64,000 nt of DNA from CAVRIA01 sp963721115 (GCA_963721115.1 CAVRIA010000017.1:1-64000), one strand, 5' to 3'; positions 52,671 to 62,289 are shown, numbered from the stretch's first letter. Program-made: numbers and translations. The notes: a model not told the origin generated them from the letters alone.

Positions 52671-52710
52671 GCGCCTAGTAACACGGGCGTAACTTACGGT
52701 CATTGACGCC
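52671..52710. promoter_or_regulatory. 40-bp conserved intergenic motif, copy 1
   Basis: Contains GTAACACGGGCGTAACTTAC, with an 11-bp palindrome CGTAACTTACG. 39 of 40 bases recur at 55289-55328. It lies between the sulfatase block (-) and the TPR regulator gene (+), where an operator is expected. Confidence 0.75.
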
Positions 52711-52769
52711 TCGTGCGGCCCTGTGGCAAGTTCCAGTATGCCTGCCGGGCGGAAGGTGCGGAGAAGGCA

Positions 52770-54371
52770 ATGCCTGCCGGCGTTCAAAGAGGTCAGATTG
52801 CGCGCATACCCGGCAAACGGGCGATTCGGGCACAGCTCGATCGTATCGCCGGCAGCGGGGACTTCGACACGAGTCAGAGGTCCGTGGATTTCTTGCGTTT
52901 CGTCGTGACCGAGGCCCTGGCCGGTCGCGAGAATACGATATCCCAGAACGCCATCGCCGGCGATGTGTTCGGCCGCGGGGACGGCTTCGACCCGAGCACC
53001 GATCCGATCGTCCGCATGCAGGCGGGCCGGGTGCGGCGCGCCCTCAAGCACTACTACCTCACGGCGGGCAGCTCCGACCCGGTCTTGATCGACCTCCCCA
53101 AAGGATCGTACGTGCCAACGTTCGAGGTCCGTCAAATCTCTCCGACGGCGCCGCAGCCCGCCGCCGCGCCAGCTCCAGCCGATGGCGAGTCCTGGCCAAC
53201 GCTTCTCGTTTCGCCGCTGCGCAACCTGACGGGCCGGGAGGAGGCGGAATTCATCGCCCACGGTCTCGCCTCCGACCTGGCGGCCGAGCTGAGTCGGGAC
53301 AAAGCCATTCAAGTCTTCCTGGCCCCCGCGACCGAAGCCGAGCCGACGCAGACGCGCCACGCGCGCTTCGAGCTCAGCGGCACCGTCGACCTGAGGGGAG
53401 ACGACTTCAAGATCAACCTCCACCTGGTCGACGGGGATACCGGTCGACAGACATGGGCTCACACGTTTTTCTGTCCGACGGGTCCCGACCGGGGCGCCGT
53501 CCTCGACAAATTGGCGCAGACCACGGTGGTCATGGTTACAGAGGAACGGGGCGTCTTGGCGTCACATCTCAGGGAGGAATCGCAGCAGCGCCCCCATGGC
53601 GACGGCAACGCCTACGAGGCCATCCTTCGCTATCACCACTTCGATGTCACCCACGAGCCGCAGGCGTTCGTCGAAGCCCTCGCGGCTCTTCGTCAGGCCG
53701 TGGCGTCCAACCCCGACTGTGCCCTGTGCTGGTCCTACCTCGCCCGCCTCGGCGGCTCTCACTGGAGCCTGGGCGTGCCGGGCGACGTCATTCCCATCGA
53801 GGATTCGATTGCCGCGGCGCGACGCGGCGCCGGACTTGCCCCTTTGGACGTGCGCTGCCGTCTCGTGCTGGCCTATGTGCTCCTCCTCGCCGATGAGGTC
53901 GACCAGGCACGGCGTGAAGCGGACGTCGCCCTCCAATTGAGCGGCCCGTCGATCTTGTGGCTCGACTCGGTCGGCTATCTGCTCGCCTTGTCGGGCGACT
54001 GGGGAAGGGGCCCGGAATTGATCCGAAAGGCCATCCGAATCAACCCCTTTCCCCGTAGATCGTGTTACTGCGCATTGTGGTTGGACGCCCTCCGCAAGGA
54101 CGACCCAGCGGCGGCCCTCGCCGCGGCGCGAGAGCACGCGCCCGAGACCTACTTCTGGAGTCCGCTGATGGAAGCGGTGGCACTGGTCGCCGCCGATCTG
54201 ACAGACGAGGCCGCCATCCCGCTCGAGCGTTTGCTGCAGATCAGACCCGACTTCCCCGAGCGCGCCCACTGGCTCATCACGCGCTACGTGAAGTTCCCCG
54301 ACCTCGTGCGGCGCATCGAGAACGCGCTCTCGGACGCCGGACTCGCCCGGCGGCACTCCGAATCGGCGTGA
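52770..54371 (+). CDS. TPR-type regulator with winged-helix-like N-terminal domain
   Basis: 533 residues. The N-terminal region (RIPGKRAIRAQLDRIAGSGD, FLRFVVTEALAGRENTISQN, GFDPSTDPIVRMQAGRVRRA) is the conserved start of adenylate-cyclase-like TPR proteins. Then comes a TolB/FlgO-like region (LLVSPLRNLTGREEAEFIAH), and C-terminal tetratricopeptide repeats (ALRQAVASNPDCALCWSYLA, IRKAIRINPFPRRSCYCALW). No cyclase catalytic domain is present. Divergent from the sulfatase block across the 40-bp motif, so it probably regulates that block. Confidence 0.8.
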   Translation: MPAGVQRGQIARIPGKRAIRAQLDRIAGSGDFDTSQRSVDFLRFVVTEALAGRENTISQNAIAGDVFGRGDGFDPSTDPIVRMQAGRVRRALKHYYLTAGSSDPVLIDLPKGSYVPTFEVRQISPTAPQPAAAPAPADGESWPTLLVSPLRNLTGREEAEFIAHGLASDLAAELSRDKAIQVFLAPATEAEPTQTRHARFELSGTVDLRGDDFKINLHLVDGDTGRQTWAHTFFCPTGPDRGAVLDKLAQTTVVMVTEERGVLASHLREESQQRPHGDGNAYEAILRYHHFDVTHEPQAFVEALAALRQAVASNPDCALCWSYLARLGGSHWSLGVPGDVIPIEDSIAAARRGAGLAPLDVRCRLVLAYVLLLADEVDQARREADVALQLSGPSILWLDSVGYLLALSGDWGRGPELIRKAIRINPFPRRSCYCALWLDALRKDDPAAALAAAREHAPETYFWSPLMEAVALVAADLTDEAAIPLERLLQIRPDFPERAHWLITRYVKFPDLVRRIENALSDAGLARRHSESA

Positions 54372-54477
54372 CGCGTGCGACGCACGCCGTGACAGCTTCG
54401 CCGTCGCGCGGCCTGGCGGGGGCACCTCATGGCCGCGCGACGCATTCTTCCGCATCCGATGGGCGACGCAACCTCCA

Positions 54478-55218
54478 TCAGAGGCTGCGGCCTTCCCCGG
54501 GCTCCTCGGGCATCGGTGCGCCGGGCTTGCGCTGCACGCCGGCGCGCGCGAACTGCCAGGCGACACGTTTTGCCCAGCGCTCGCAAGCGACCTCGACGTC
54601 GCCCCATGTCGTGTAGGCGCGCTTGGCGAGCAACACTTTCGTACCCGCACGCTGATCCACCGCGGCGGCGAGGCGCCGGTCCGTAATGGCGTCGAGGACC
54701 TCCATTTCCACGGTAGCCGAGCCGACCGTCGCTGCCGTGTCGACGCCGAGGCCGATGACGGTACCGATTAACCTTGCCTGCGGGACGACGGTCGTCACGG
54801 CACGCAGCGGCACGTTGGCTCCCGCCGCTTGCGTCAACGCGACTCGCAAACGTAGCGTGCTCGGGCCGGGGGACCGGGCCAGGACGAAGTACTTGTCGAG
54901 CTCTTCGTGCAACTCCGTGAACAGCGTGTCGGCAAGCATCTGCTTTTCCTGGCCGCTCATCTTGTCACCGTCCGCCTGCGACGCCCAGAGGGTCACCGAA
55001 TCGAGCTCGATCGCGTTGTAGCGCGACCACTGCGCGCTCGGATTCACGTAGACGAGAGCAGCGGGATAGTCCTTGTTCTCCCGGAGCTGAGAGTAATCGC
55101 CCAAAAAACCGGACTGCTCCGGCACGCTGCTACGCCCACGGGTCGCGGCGCATCCGCTCGTAACGACAAGCGCGGTGAGCAGAGCGAACACACCGGTCCA
55201 CTTCAGCATGGTCTGCAT
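54478..55218 (-). CDS. DUF3313 lipoprotein
   Basis: 246 residues. Lipoprotein signal LLTALVVTSGCAATRG (Cys23). The mature part has SGFLGDYSQLRENKDYPAAL, LADTLFTELHEELDKYFVLA, ARLIGTVIGLGVDTAATVGS and VEMEVLDAITDRRLAAAVDQ, the DUF3313 pattern. A GGAGGGAA site precedes the ATG. Its promoter region carries the second copy of the 40-bp motif, linking it to the sulfatase/regulator block. Function unknown. Confidence 0.88.
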   Translation of the reverse strand: MQTMLKWTGVFALLTALVVTSGCAATRGRSSVPEQSGFLGDYSQLRENKDYPAALVYVNPSAQWSRYNAIELDSVTLWASQADGDKMSGQEKQMLADTLFTELHEELDKYFVLARSPGPSTLRLRVALTQAAGANVPLRAVTTVVPQARLIGTVIGLGVDTAATVGSATVEMEVLDAITDRRLAAAVDQRAGTKVLLAKRAYTTWGDVEVACERWAKRVAWQFARAGVQRKPGAPMPEEPGEGRSL

Positions 55219-55288
55219 GGCTTCCCTCCTCTGTCCTGCTGGTTGACCCCAGGCTTCATGATGCGAAACATATCTTGCACCCCGCAGA

Positions 55289-55328
55289 GCGCCCAGTAAC
55301 ACGGGCGTAACTTACGGTCATTGACGCC
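55289..55328. promoter_or_regulatory. 40-bp conserved intergenic motif, copy 2
   Basis: Same motif as at 52671-52710, with one T-to-C difference, same orientation. It is about 70 nt upstream of the DUF3313 lipoprotein start and just before the HNH remnant. Confidence 0.75.
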
Positions 55329-55389
55329 GTGGAACGGGTCCCCGTCGTCGACGGCTGTCTTGCGAACGTGGCGGGCGGTGCGAGTACGG

Positions 55390-55660
55390 CCGAACGTCGC
55401 AATCGCTGCAGGGAGGCACGTTCCCCTTGGAGCATGACGTGCCCCGGTCACGCGGCGGTTCCTTCCACCGCGGAGAATCTGGCGCTGGCATGTCCGGGCT
55501 GCAACCTGCACAAACCAGATCCGGTCTCTGCGCCCGCCCCGGAGAGCAGCAAAGAGACGCCACTGTTCCATCCCCGACGGGACACGTGGCGGAAGCACTT
55601 CCGATGGGAAGCCGAGCGCATCGTCGGGAAGACGACCGAGGGCGTGCCACGCTCGCCATT
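55390..55660 (+). pseudogene. HNH endonuclease remnant
   Basis: Two frames together give EHDVPRSRGGS, then TAENLALACPGCNLHKPDPV, then PLFHPRRDTWRKHFRWEAER and IVGKTTEG, the ββα-metal core and tail of a common HNH family. A frameshift lies at about 55463, and the N-terminal part with the first CxxC is corrupted. No intact start is seen. Non-functional remnant. Confidence 0.75.
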
Positions 55661-55826
55661 CTTCACCCATGATTCTGACGAGGGCGGGGAGGGAGACGGT
55701 CTCGCGTGCAACCCAGGTTGGCGCCAACTTTGCGGTGTGCGGCTCGCTGCCCTATTATACATTGACGCGGTGCGGGTGTCGGGCAAGCGGCAGCCCGGAC
55801 GAGTGCGGGGCGAGATCCTTGAGGCC

Positions 55827-56507
55827 ATGATTGCAGAATTTCTCGAGACCGTGGCGGTCACCTTCGCCGGTCTCTTTCCGATTGTGAACCCTATCAGCAC
55901 CGCGGTCGTCTTCGTTTCGATCACGGATCGCTTCTCCGCTGCCAAGAAGAAGCAGCAGGCCGGCTGGGCCTCGATCTACATGGCTGCGATCCTTCTCGTG
56001 TTCATGACTGCGGGTGCCGTGATCATGAGCTTCTTCGGCATCTCCCTCCCGGCCATGCGCATCGCCGGGGGCTTGATCATCGCGCGAATCGGCTTCGGCA
56101 TGCTGAATCCGGAACCCGAGCGCCCCGTATCCGAGGAGGCGGAGAACGTCGCTCACGAGAAACGCGACATCGCCTTCACGCCGCTCGCGATGCCGATGCT
56201 GAGCGGCCCAGGGTCGATCGCCGTTACCATTACGATGGCCACCATCGCCGACCGATTTCTCGACTACGTTGCGATCGGCGTCGGCATCCTGCTCGTCGCG
56301 CTCTCCGCCTGGCTCGTGCTGCGCGCCTCGACGCATGTCATCGGCTTCCTCGGTGCCGCCGGCACCGAGGCCTTGTCGCGCATCATGGGGTTCATGCTCG
56401 TGTGCATCGGCGTGCAGTTCATCGGTCTTGCCGTGATCGAGATCGCAGCAAACGAAGAGGTCCTGAGAGCGATCGTCTCCGGTCTCCGCAAAGCCACCGT
56501 AGAGTAG
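55827..56507 (+). CDS. MarC family (UPF0056) membrane protein
   Basis: 226 residues, six helices. AVTFAGLFPIVNPISTAVVF, RIAGGLIIARIGFGMLNPEP and FTPLAMPMLSGPGSIAVTIT are the family signatures (NP and GPG motifs in re-entrant segments). MarC-type proteins are inner-membrane proteins of uncertain function. ATG beginning MIAEFLETV is the conserved start; the frame is open upstream only because of the HNH remnant. Confidence 0.92.
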   Translation: MIAEFLETVAVTFAGLFPIVNPISTAVVFVSITDRFSAAKKKQQAGWASIYMAAILLVFMTAGAVIMSFFGISLPAMRIAGGLIIARIGFGMLNPEPERPVSEEAENVAHEKRDIAFTPLAMPMLSGPGSIAVTITMATIADRFLDYVAIGVGILLVALSAWLVLRASTHVIGFLGAAGTEALSRIMGFMLVCIGVQFIGLAVIEIAANEEVLRAIVSGLRKATVE

Positions 56508-56669
56508 CGGATGCCGGTCGTGCCTGGGGCCCGCTCAATGCGACAAACCGATCAACCGGTCCCGAGAATCGACAGCAACGAGGAAGCCCTGCAGCGGAAC
56601 ACCGATGGTTTGGTTGATATCTCCGTCGGCGGGCGTCGCCGAGGCTGGTCGAAGGGAAACTCGATCAGC

Positions 56670-58070
56670 ATGAACGACGTGCGCGTCGCCACCATCGTCG
56701 TGCTCGCCGTCGTCCTCGTCAATGGCTGCGTCTTACGCGAGCTGTGGCAGACTCGTCGCTTCGAACGGACCCTCGGCCAGTACTCCTATGTCGAGGGGAC
56801 GGTTGCAAGCGAGTCTGGAGGCGAGCCGTGGATGGTCGTGCTGTTGATGCGCATTCCCTGCGACGACGACTGGCACGCGATCCTCGCCGCCCGCGACCGA
56901 GGTGATCTTGACGTGCCGCCGGCACAGTGGACGGAAGATGTGCGGGCGCTTCACGAGCGGTTGCGCGACAAGCTGGAGATCGCAAGTCATGTCCTCTTGC
57001 AACGTTCCGGGAGGTGGTACGATCGAGTCGCTCCGGGCTGCTATGCCGTGAGCGCGTTCGAAGACCTGAATCACAACTATCGCTACGATGATGAGCCGGC
57101 GGCCACCGTGCTGACCGATCCCGACCGGCTGCTCGAGCTCCGCCCGGGTGATCGGCGGGAGGGGATCGATATCGTCATTCCGCCGGACGGCCGCTTCCTG
57201 GCTGCTCCGTTCGGTATCCCGCGCCGGCGCCTCGACGCTTTCGCGGCGCGGTCGCCCGACGAGCAGCTCCTGGTGAGCCTCGAGGAGGTGTCCGTCGAGG
57301 GGGAGGTTGCCGACCTGTCCGCCCCCCGTTTCGGCGCGGAGAACGGGCGACTGGGCTACTTCGACATCTACTCGTTCGCCTGGAAGGTTCACCCCGGCAT
57401 CTATTTCGCCGAGTCGTACGACCCGCAGAAGATTCCGGTACTATTCGTTCACGGCGCCACCGGCTGCCCCTCTGAGTTCGCGGCGCTCGCCGCCGGGCTC
57501 GACCCGACACGCTATCAGCCGTGGTTCTTCTTCTATCCGTCGGGGATGGCCCTGGGCGGCTCAAGCGATTTCCTGCAGCAGCAGGTCGCGAAGCTACAGC
57601 TCCGGCTCGGCTTCTCGCGCCTAGCGGTCGTCGCCCACAGCATGGGCGGCCTCGTCGCTCGCGCCTTCGTGCTGCGGAATCACGAGCGCATGGCCGACGA
57701 TCCGGTGCGGCTCTTCGTTGCAATCTCGACTCCGTGGGGTGGGGTGACGTCGGCGCAGAAGGGCGCTGAGAATTCGCCGATCGTGGTGCCGTCGTGGCGC
57801 GACATCGCGACCGGCAGCGCGTTTCTGGGCGAGCTCTTCTTCGCCGACTATCCGACCATGCGCGTGCGCCGCCGGCTTCCTCCCGAGGTCTCCTTCTACC
57901 TCGTGTTCGGCGTGGACGACACGACGATCAGCCTCCCCAGTGCCGTCCGCTGGGAGGCGATCCGCGACGCGAAGGAACGTTGGCCGCTCGCCTACGACCA
58001 CACGCGCATCCTGCAGAGCCCGGAGCTGGTGACACTGCTGCGAGACATACTGAAGCGCTCGCTCGACTGA
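56670..58070 (+). CDS. Alpha/beta hydrolase lipoprotein (lipase-like)
   Basis: 466 residues. Lipobox at VVLVNGC (Cys20). An N-terminal domain of about 230 residues (TVASESGGEPWMVVLLMRIP; CYAVSAFEDLNHNYRYDDEP) precedes the hydrolase domain: VLFVHGATGCPSEFAALAAG, nucleophile elbow VAHSMGGLV with Ser about 324, and AISTPWGGVTSAQKG. PGAP1/lipase-like. The His near the end is probably in LAYDHTRIL. Likely cleaves esters at the cell envelope. Confidence 0.88.
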   Translation: MNDVRVATIVVLAVVLVNGCVLRELWQTRRFERTLGQYSYVEGTVASESGGEPWMVVLLMRIPCDDDWHAILAARDRGDLDVPPAQWTEDVRALHERLRDKLEIASHVLLQRSGRWYDRVAPGCYAVSAFEDLNHNYRYDDEPAATVLTDPDRLLELRPGDRREGIDIVIPPDGRFLAAPFGIPRRRLDAFAARSPDEQLLVSLEEVSVEGEVADLSAPRFGAENGRLGYFDIYSFAWKVHPGIYFAESYDPQKIPVLFVHGATGCPSEFAALAAGLDPTRYQPWFFFYPSGMALGGSSDFLQQQVAKLQLRLGFSRLAVVAHSMGGLVARAFVLRNHERMADDPVRLFVAISTPWGGVTSAQKGAENSPIVVPSWRDIATGSAFLGELFFADYPTMRVRRRLPPEVSFYLVFGVDDTTISLPSAVRWEAIRDAKERWPLAYDHTRILQSPELVTLLRDILKRSLD

Positions 58071-58701
58071 TCGCGTCGTCGCTTCGCTCTTCCCGGCCGT
58101 GATCGCCGCGCTCAGCTACCTGCCGGACTGCGAGGCACCGTGGAAACAGCATGTGCGTCCGTAGCCGATCGCCGTATCCCCTTAGTGAAATCACTGCAGG
58201 CCCCAGAACGTCGAGGTATTCATCGACCCACTGGGAGGTCCTGATGATTCGCCACCAACCGTTAGTACTCGCGTGGGATTTCCATGATTCCGAGCCGCCG
58301 GAACGGAGACCTGCTTTGGCGGCGTCGTCCGTCTCCGAATCACCACGGGCTTTGCGCGTGCCGTCAAGCCGCGCTCTTCTGACCGGCAAGGAGCCTGGCG
58401 TACACATTCACGTCCATTCCGAAGTGGGCTGCCTCGGCGAGGCATTCGGTTATCTCGTGGCGCATAGGCCGTATAAGCTGGAGATTTGACGTAACGAGAA
58501 AGTATCGGACGTTGTGGACACGGTTTCCGGGAGACCGAATCCTTCCCTCACGAGCATTTCACCTCACACGGAAGGCGCGTAGTACGGGGCGCGAGCGGCT
58601 GTCAGGCTGAAAGAGCCGCCGAGAATGGGAGATCCGGGCGCAACCCGGCGACGCCAGCGCTACTGCGTAGCGTGGATGTGTCCGGGGATTCGCTGATTCG
58701 C
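58071..58701. other. Gene-poor stretch between lipase gene and transposase chimera
   Basis: No confident gene. On - a short frame (58364-58466) reads MRHEITECLAEAAHFGMDVN then VYARLLAGQKSAA, open further upstream without a start; it looks like the C-terminus of a lost gene. The right end probably belongs to the insertion sequence whose remnant follows. Confidence 0.4.
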
Positions 58702-59007
58702 TCAATCGGACCAGCCCGGTAGCCACGGCGTCGAGCGCGCCGGAGCTGCGGCGGGTGGATCGGTCGGTACACCGAGGTGTAGGAGGATCCTTTCGATCAC
58801 GCGCCGGTCTTCGATCGTGGCCACCAGACGCAGCCGATTGCCGCAGTCCGGACAGGCCAGAATGTCGATCTCGAAGGAGCGGCGCAGAAGGTCTGCCCAC
58901 GCAAAGTGGCGATCACGGTCGCTATGGAAGATCCGGCGTCGCTCGATGCCGCGTACGATGAGATGATGGAGCGCGCCCGGGTAGTCCAGGCGCGGAGCGC
59001 GAGGCAT
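58702..59007 (-). mobile_element. Chimeric transposase ORF: RAYT-like N-terminus joined to IS91-like C-terminus
   Basis: 101 residues in a single frame. MPRAPRLDYPGALHHLIVRG then IERRRIFHSDRDRHF is the start of REP-associated tyrosine (Y1) transposases. From AWADLLRRSFEIDILACPDC, then GNRLRLVATIEDRRVIERIL and LHLGVPTDPP, it is the Zn-ribbon C-terminus of IS91-type transposases. The catalytic parts of both are absent. The join is in frame, so a fused protein could still be made. Confidence 0.7.
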
Positions 59008-59188
59008 ACGTACGTAGATAGCTCGTAATATCTAAATGTCAATGCAACTCCAAACGGAGCGCTCCGTCTAGGCAGACAACCCCATCTCGCGCGCCGCTCA
59101 ACCCGCTCCTACGTCCCCCCAATCCCCACATCGCAACTCGGCAAACCCGGCGCTACGGCCCCGGCCCCCAGCTTGGAACGTGCCGGCT

Positions 59189-59419
59189 CTATACGAACCA
59201 CAGGTAGTGCTTCAACTGCCGCCGCCACAACGCTCGCCCCGCTATCAACGCCAGGACAACGAGGCCAATCAGCAGCCCCGTGTGCGAGGTGGTCGGTGCG
59301 GGTGTAGCGATATCGACGCAGGTGCCGACGCTACCTGCCAGATGGCAGAACTGGTCCGGTTCGGCGCAGGGTTCGTTACAGCAGACGTCCTCGACACAGT
59401 TTCCCGGACAGACACTGAT
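59189..59419 (-). pseudogene. C-terminal remnant of a Cys-rich, membrane-anchored secreted protein
   Basis: A frame without a start reads CPGNCVEDVCCNEPCAEPDQ, FCHLAGSVGTCVDIATPAPT, TSHTGLLIGLVVLALIAGRA and LWRRQLKHYLWFV: a Cys-rich end, a Pro/Thr linker, one helix and a basic tail, the layout of sorting-type C-termini. The frame is open upstream to about 59553 without Cys pattern or start. Its body is missing. Confidence 0.5.
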
Positions 59420-59559
59420 TCGAGCTCGGCGTAATGACGCTTCGCGGGCGGCAAGCGTAACCGGGACAAACGATCCCCCGATCTGTGAATGGGCAGGGCT
59501 TGCACCCCCATGAGCCCGAGCCCGTCGAGTGTTGGTCGACTCGTCAGCTTCTCAATCGC

Positions 59560-60981
59560 CTACACACTTCCGCCGTCCGATCCATACACGTCTCCTCGGC
59601 GGATCCGGCCCATCGCGTCGTACGCCGCGTACTTGTACAGATCGGACAGGCTCGGATAGTTGAAGCAGGTGTCGATGAAGGTGGAACAGGTCGCCCCGAG
59701 CGTCATCGCCACGAGCCCGGCGGCGATGAGCTCGCAGGCGTTGTCGCCGATCACGTGTACGCCGAGCAGCTTCTCCTCCGGCCAGGAGAAGAGAAGCTTG
59801 AGCAACCCCCAGCGCTCGCCGATGAGCACGCCGCGAGGATTGGCGTCGTATCGCCAGCGCCCCACGACGTGAGCCACACCCTTCGCGCGCAGCCCCTGCT
59901 CGGTCTCTCCCACCATCGAAATCTCCGGGATGGTCCACACCCCGATCGGCAGGTGAGGGCTGACGCCCGACTTGTACTTGAGATCGAAGGCGTGGACCAT
60001 CGCCATCCGCGCCTCTTCCATCGCCGTCGACGACAGGGCGTGCCCGCCGATCACGTCGCCAGCCGCGTAGATGTGCGGTACGTTGGTCTGGAAGTGCTCG
60101 TTGACCAGCAGCTGGCCCTGCTCGTCGAGCCGCACCCCCGCGCTCTCGAGCCGGAGGGCGGCGACGTTGCCGCGGCGGCCCAGGGCCACGAGGAGCGCTT
60201 CCGCCTCGAGGCGTTTGCCCGAGCGGAGACGCAGCGTCAAGGCAGGACCCGCCTCGACCCGCTCGACCGAGTCCGTCATGTGCAACTCGATGCCGAGCGA
60301 CTCCATCGCCTGGAGCAATATGCTGCTGATTTCGTCGTCGGCGAACGACAGGATCCGATCGCCGGAGTGGACGACCCGCACCTCGTCCAGGCCCAACACC
60401 TTGAAGATGCAGGCGTACTCGCAGCCGATGGCACCGCCCCCCACGATCGTCAACGAGCGGGGGAGTCTCTCCATCCATAGGATCGTGTCCGAGTCGTACA
60501 CGCCCGGCTCGCCGAACGGGATCGTGGGAGGCCGGTGGGGGTTGGAGCCGGTGGTGATGAGGATGACGCCGCCCTCGAGAAGTCTCGACCCCGTCTCGCC
60601 TTCCACCGCCACCGTGTGGGCATCGACGAAGGCCGCCCGGCCGCGATACACGTCGACGTGGTGGCGGTCGAGGTTGGCGCCGATCCACTGATTGAGGGCC
60701 TGGCGCACGACGCGGCCGCGGTACATGAACCGGTCGACGCTCGGAGTGCCATCGTAGGCGAGGGTGAGGCCGTGGAGATCGCGCTGCCGGAACCCGGACA
60801 GGTATAGGGCCGTCTCCCGCATCGCCTTGCCCGGAACGCCGGTGTTCGCCGCCGTCCCGCCGTAGCTCGGGGCCGCCTCGACGAGCGCAACCTTCTTGCC
60901 GAAGTACGCCGCCTGAGCGGCGCCCTTTTCCCCGGCCGGTCCCGATCCGATCACAATGAGGTCGTACTTGGCGCGTTCCAC
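59560..60981 (-). CDS. Soluble transhydrogenase-like FAD oxidoreductase (no redox Cys pair)
   Basis: 473 residues, class I pyridine nucleotide-disulfide oxidoreductase fold. FAD site YDLIVIGSGPAGEKGA; NAD(P) site RSLTIVGGGAIGCEYACIF; second FAD site HIYAAGDVIGGHALSSTAM; dimer domain PIGVWTIPEISMVGETEQGL. Where the CxxxxC or single Cys normally lies the sequence is GGTAANTGVPGKAM, so no redox-active Cys exists. SthA-type transhydrogenase is the nearest family. GTG start right before ERAKYDL is inferred from the fold. Confidence 0.88.
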   Translation of the reverse strand: MERAKYDLIVIGSGPAGEKGAAQAAYFGKKVALVEAAPSYGGTAANTGVPGKAMRETALYLSGFRQRDLHGLTLAYDGTPSVDRFMYRGRVVRQALNQWIGANLDRHHVDVYRGRAAFVDAHTVAVEGETGSRLLEGGVILITTGSNPHRPPTIPFGEPGVYDSDTILWMERLPRSLTIVGGGAIGCEYACIFKVLGLDEVRVVHSGDRILSFADDEISSILLQAMESLGIELHMTDSVERVEAGPALTLRLRSGKRLEAEALLVALGRRGNVAALRLESAGVRLDEQGQLLVNEHFQTNVPHIYAAGDVIGGHALSSTAMEEARMAMVHAFDLKYKSGVSPHLPIGVWTIPEISMVGETEQGLRAKGVAHVVGRWRYDANPRGVLIGERWGLLKLLFSWPEEKLLGVHVIGDNACELIAAGLVAMTLGATCSTFIDTCFNYPSLSDLYKYAAYDAMGRIRRGDVYGSDGGSV

Positions 60982-61010
60982 ATTCCCACCCGTCACCGCA
61001 TTGGGCCAGC

Positions 61011-62217
61011 CTACCGCCCCAGCTCGCGCGCCAGGTCGACCGGTTCCCAGGAGCGCGTGAGGAGGACGAGATCGCCGACTCCCGTACAGACGGGGGAGCA
61101 GAGAGGGGCCAGCGCGTCGAAGAATGCCGTGGGGTCGACGATCGCCTCGGGAGGAAAGACCCCGCATTTCGTCCCCAAGACGGGACGAACGACGCCGAGC
61201 GCGGTGGCGAGCGGGACGCCGGTGGCGCCGCCCATGCCGGCGGCGGGCGCGGAGCGCACGGCCGCGGCGACCGATGCCGCCTGATCACGGTGGCGACCGC
61301 GGGCGACGGCGAACAACGGGGGCAGACGGCGGGCACCGTCTGTGGCGATCTCGCGCACGTAGTCGGCCGGCGTCTTGACCGGTCCGCCGACGCCCTCGAG
61401 GCGCTCCACCCAGGCCGCCGCGCGCTCGAGCGATACGACGCCCGCATCGATCAGCGCGCACACGATGCGCAGCGCGACGCGATTGGCGGGCGCCGCGGTC
61501 ATCACGACGCGCGCGGCGCGGAGATTCGGATGATGGCGCGGGAAGCTCACCGCCTCGGGATGGCCCATGGTCCAGCCGGTGCGCGGCCCGAGCCCCGGGT
61601 AGTCGAAGTCGATCCGGCGCATCGGCTTGGCATCGGCGAAGCGACCGTCCTCGAAGACGCGGATCCGCCCGGTGAGCTGATGGAGGCCGTGGATCGTCGC
61701 GGCGGCGGGTCTGCTGCCGCGCTTCTCGGGCATGGCGGCGTCGAGATCGAATCCGGCAATGACCTCGTCGACCTCGTCGAGCTCGCGCATCGCCAGGCAG
61801 GCCAGGAGGTTCGAGATGCCCGGGCTCGCCCCCATGCCGATGACGGCCGTGACGCCGGCCTCCCGCGCCTCGCCGTCCATCGCCAGCATCGCCTCGGTCG
61901 ACTCCCAGTCGTCGTTGATGTCGAGATAGGGGACGCGGGCACCGATGGCGGCGCGCAGAACCGGCGGACCGAGCCGGAAGAAGGGACCGACGGTGTTCAG
62001 CACCGCGCCGGCGCCGGAAAAGAGACGCGCCAGCGCCGCTCCGTCGCGAACGTCGACGGCGGCGCCGCGGGCCTTGGCGCCGTAGCGACGAGGCGGACGC
62101 CGACGCCGCGTCGCCGTCGAGGTCCGCCACGATCAGCTCGTCGACGAAGTCGAAGCGCGCGACCGTCGCGGCCGCGTAGCGGCCCATTCCGCCGCTCCCG
62201 AGCACGATGACTTTCAC
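61011..62217 (-). pseudogene. Saccharopine dehydrogenase-like protein, one frameshift
   Basis: About 400 residues after repair. The Rossmann start KVIVLGSGGMGRYAAATVAR, then FDFVDELIVADLDGDAA, is in one frame. RYGAKARGAAVDVRDGAALA, VLNTVGPFFRLGPPVLRAAI, YLDINDDWESTEAML and VIGMGASPGISNLLACLAMR are in another, joining near 62085. GTG start. Closest to the saccharopine dehydrogenase NADP-binding family, often of unknown substrate in bacteria. It is 29 nt upstream of the transhydrogenase-like gene, so co-transcribed. Confidence 0.85.
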
Positions 62218-62289
62218 GAAGAACCTCCCAACTCGATGCGATGAAGATCCCTACCACGAAGGACTGCGAGGTCCACACCCTGCTCCGCG

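Noticed and set aside
52713..52769. Upstream extension of the TPR regulator
   Set aside because: Would start within or beside the 40-bp motif region; similarity begins only after the ATG at 52770.
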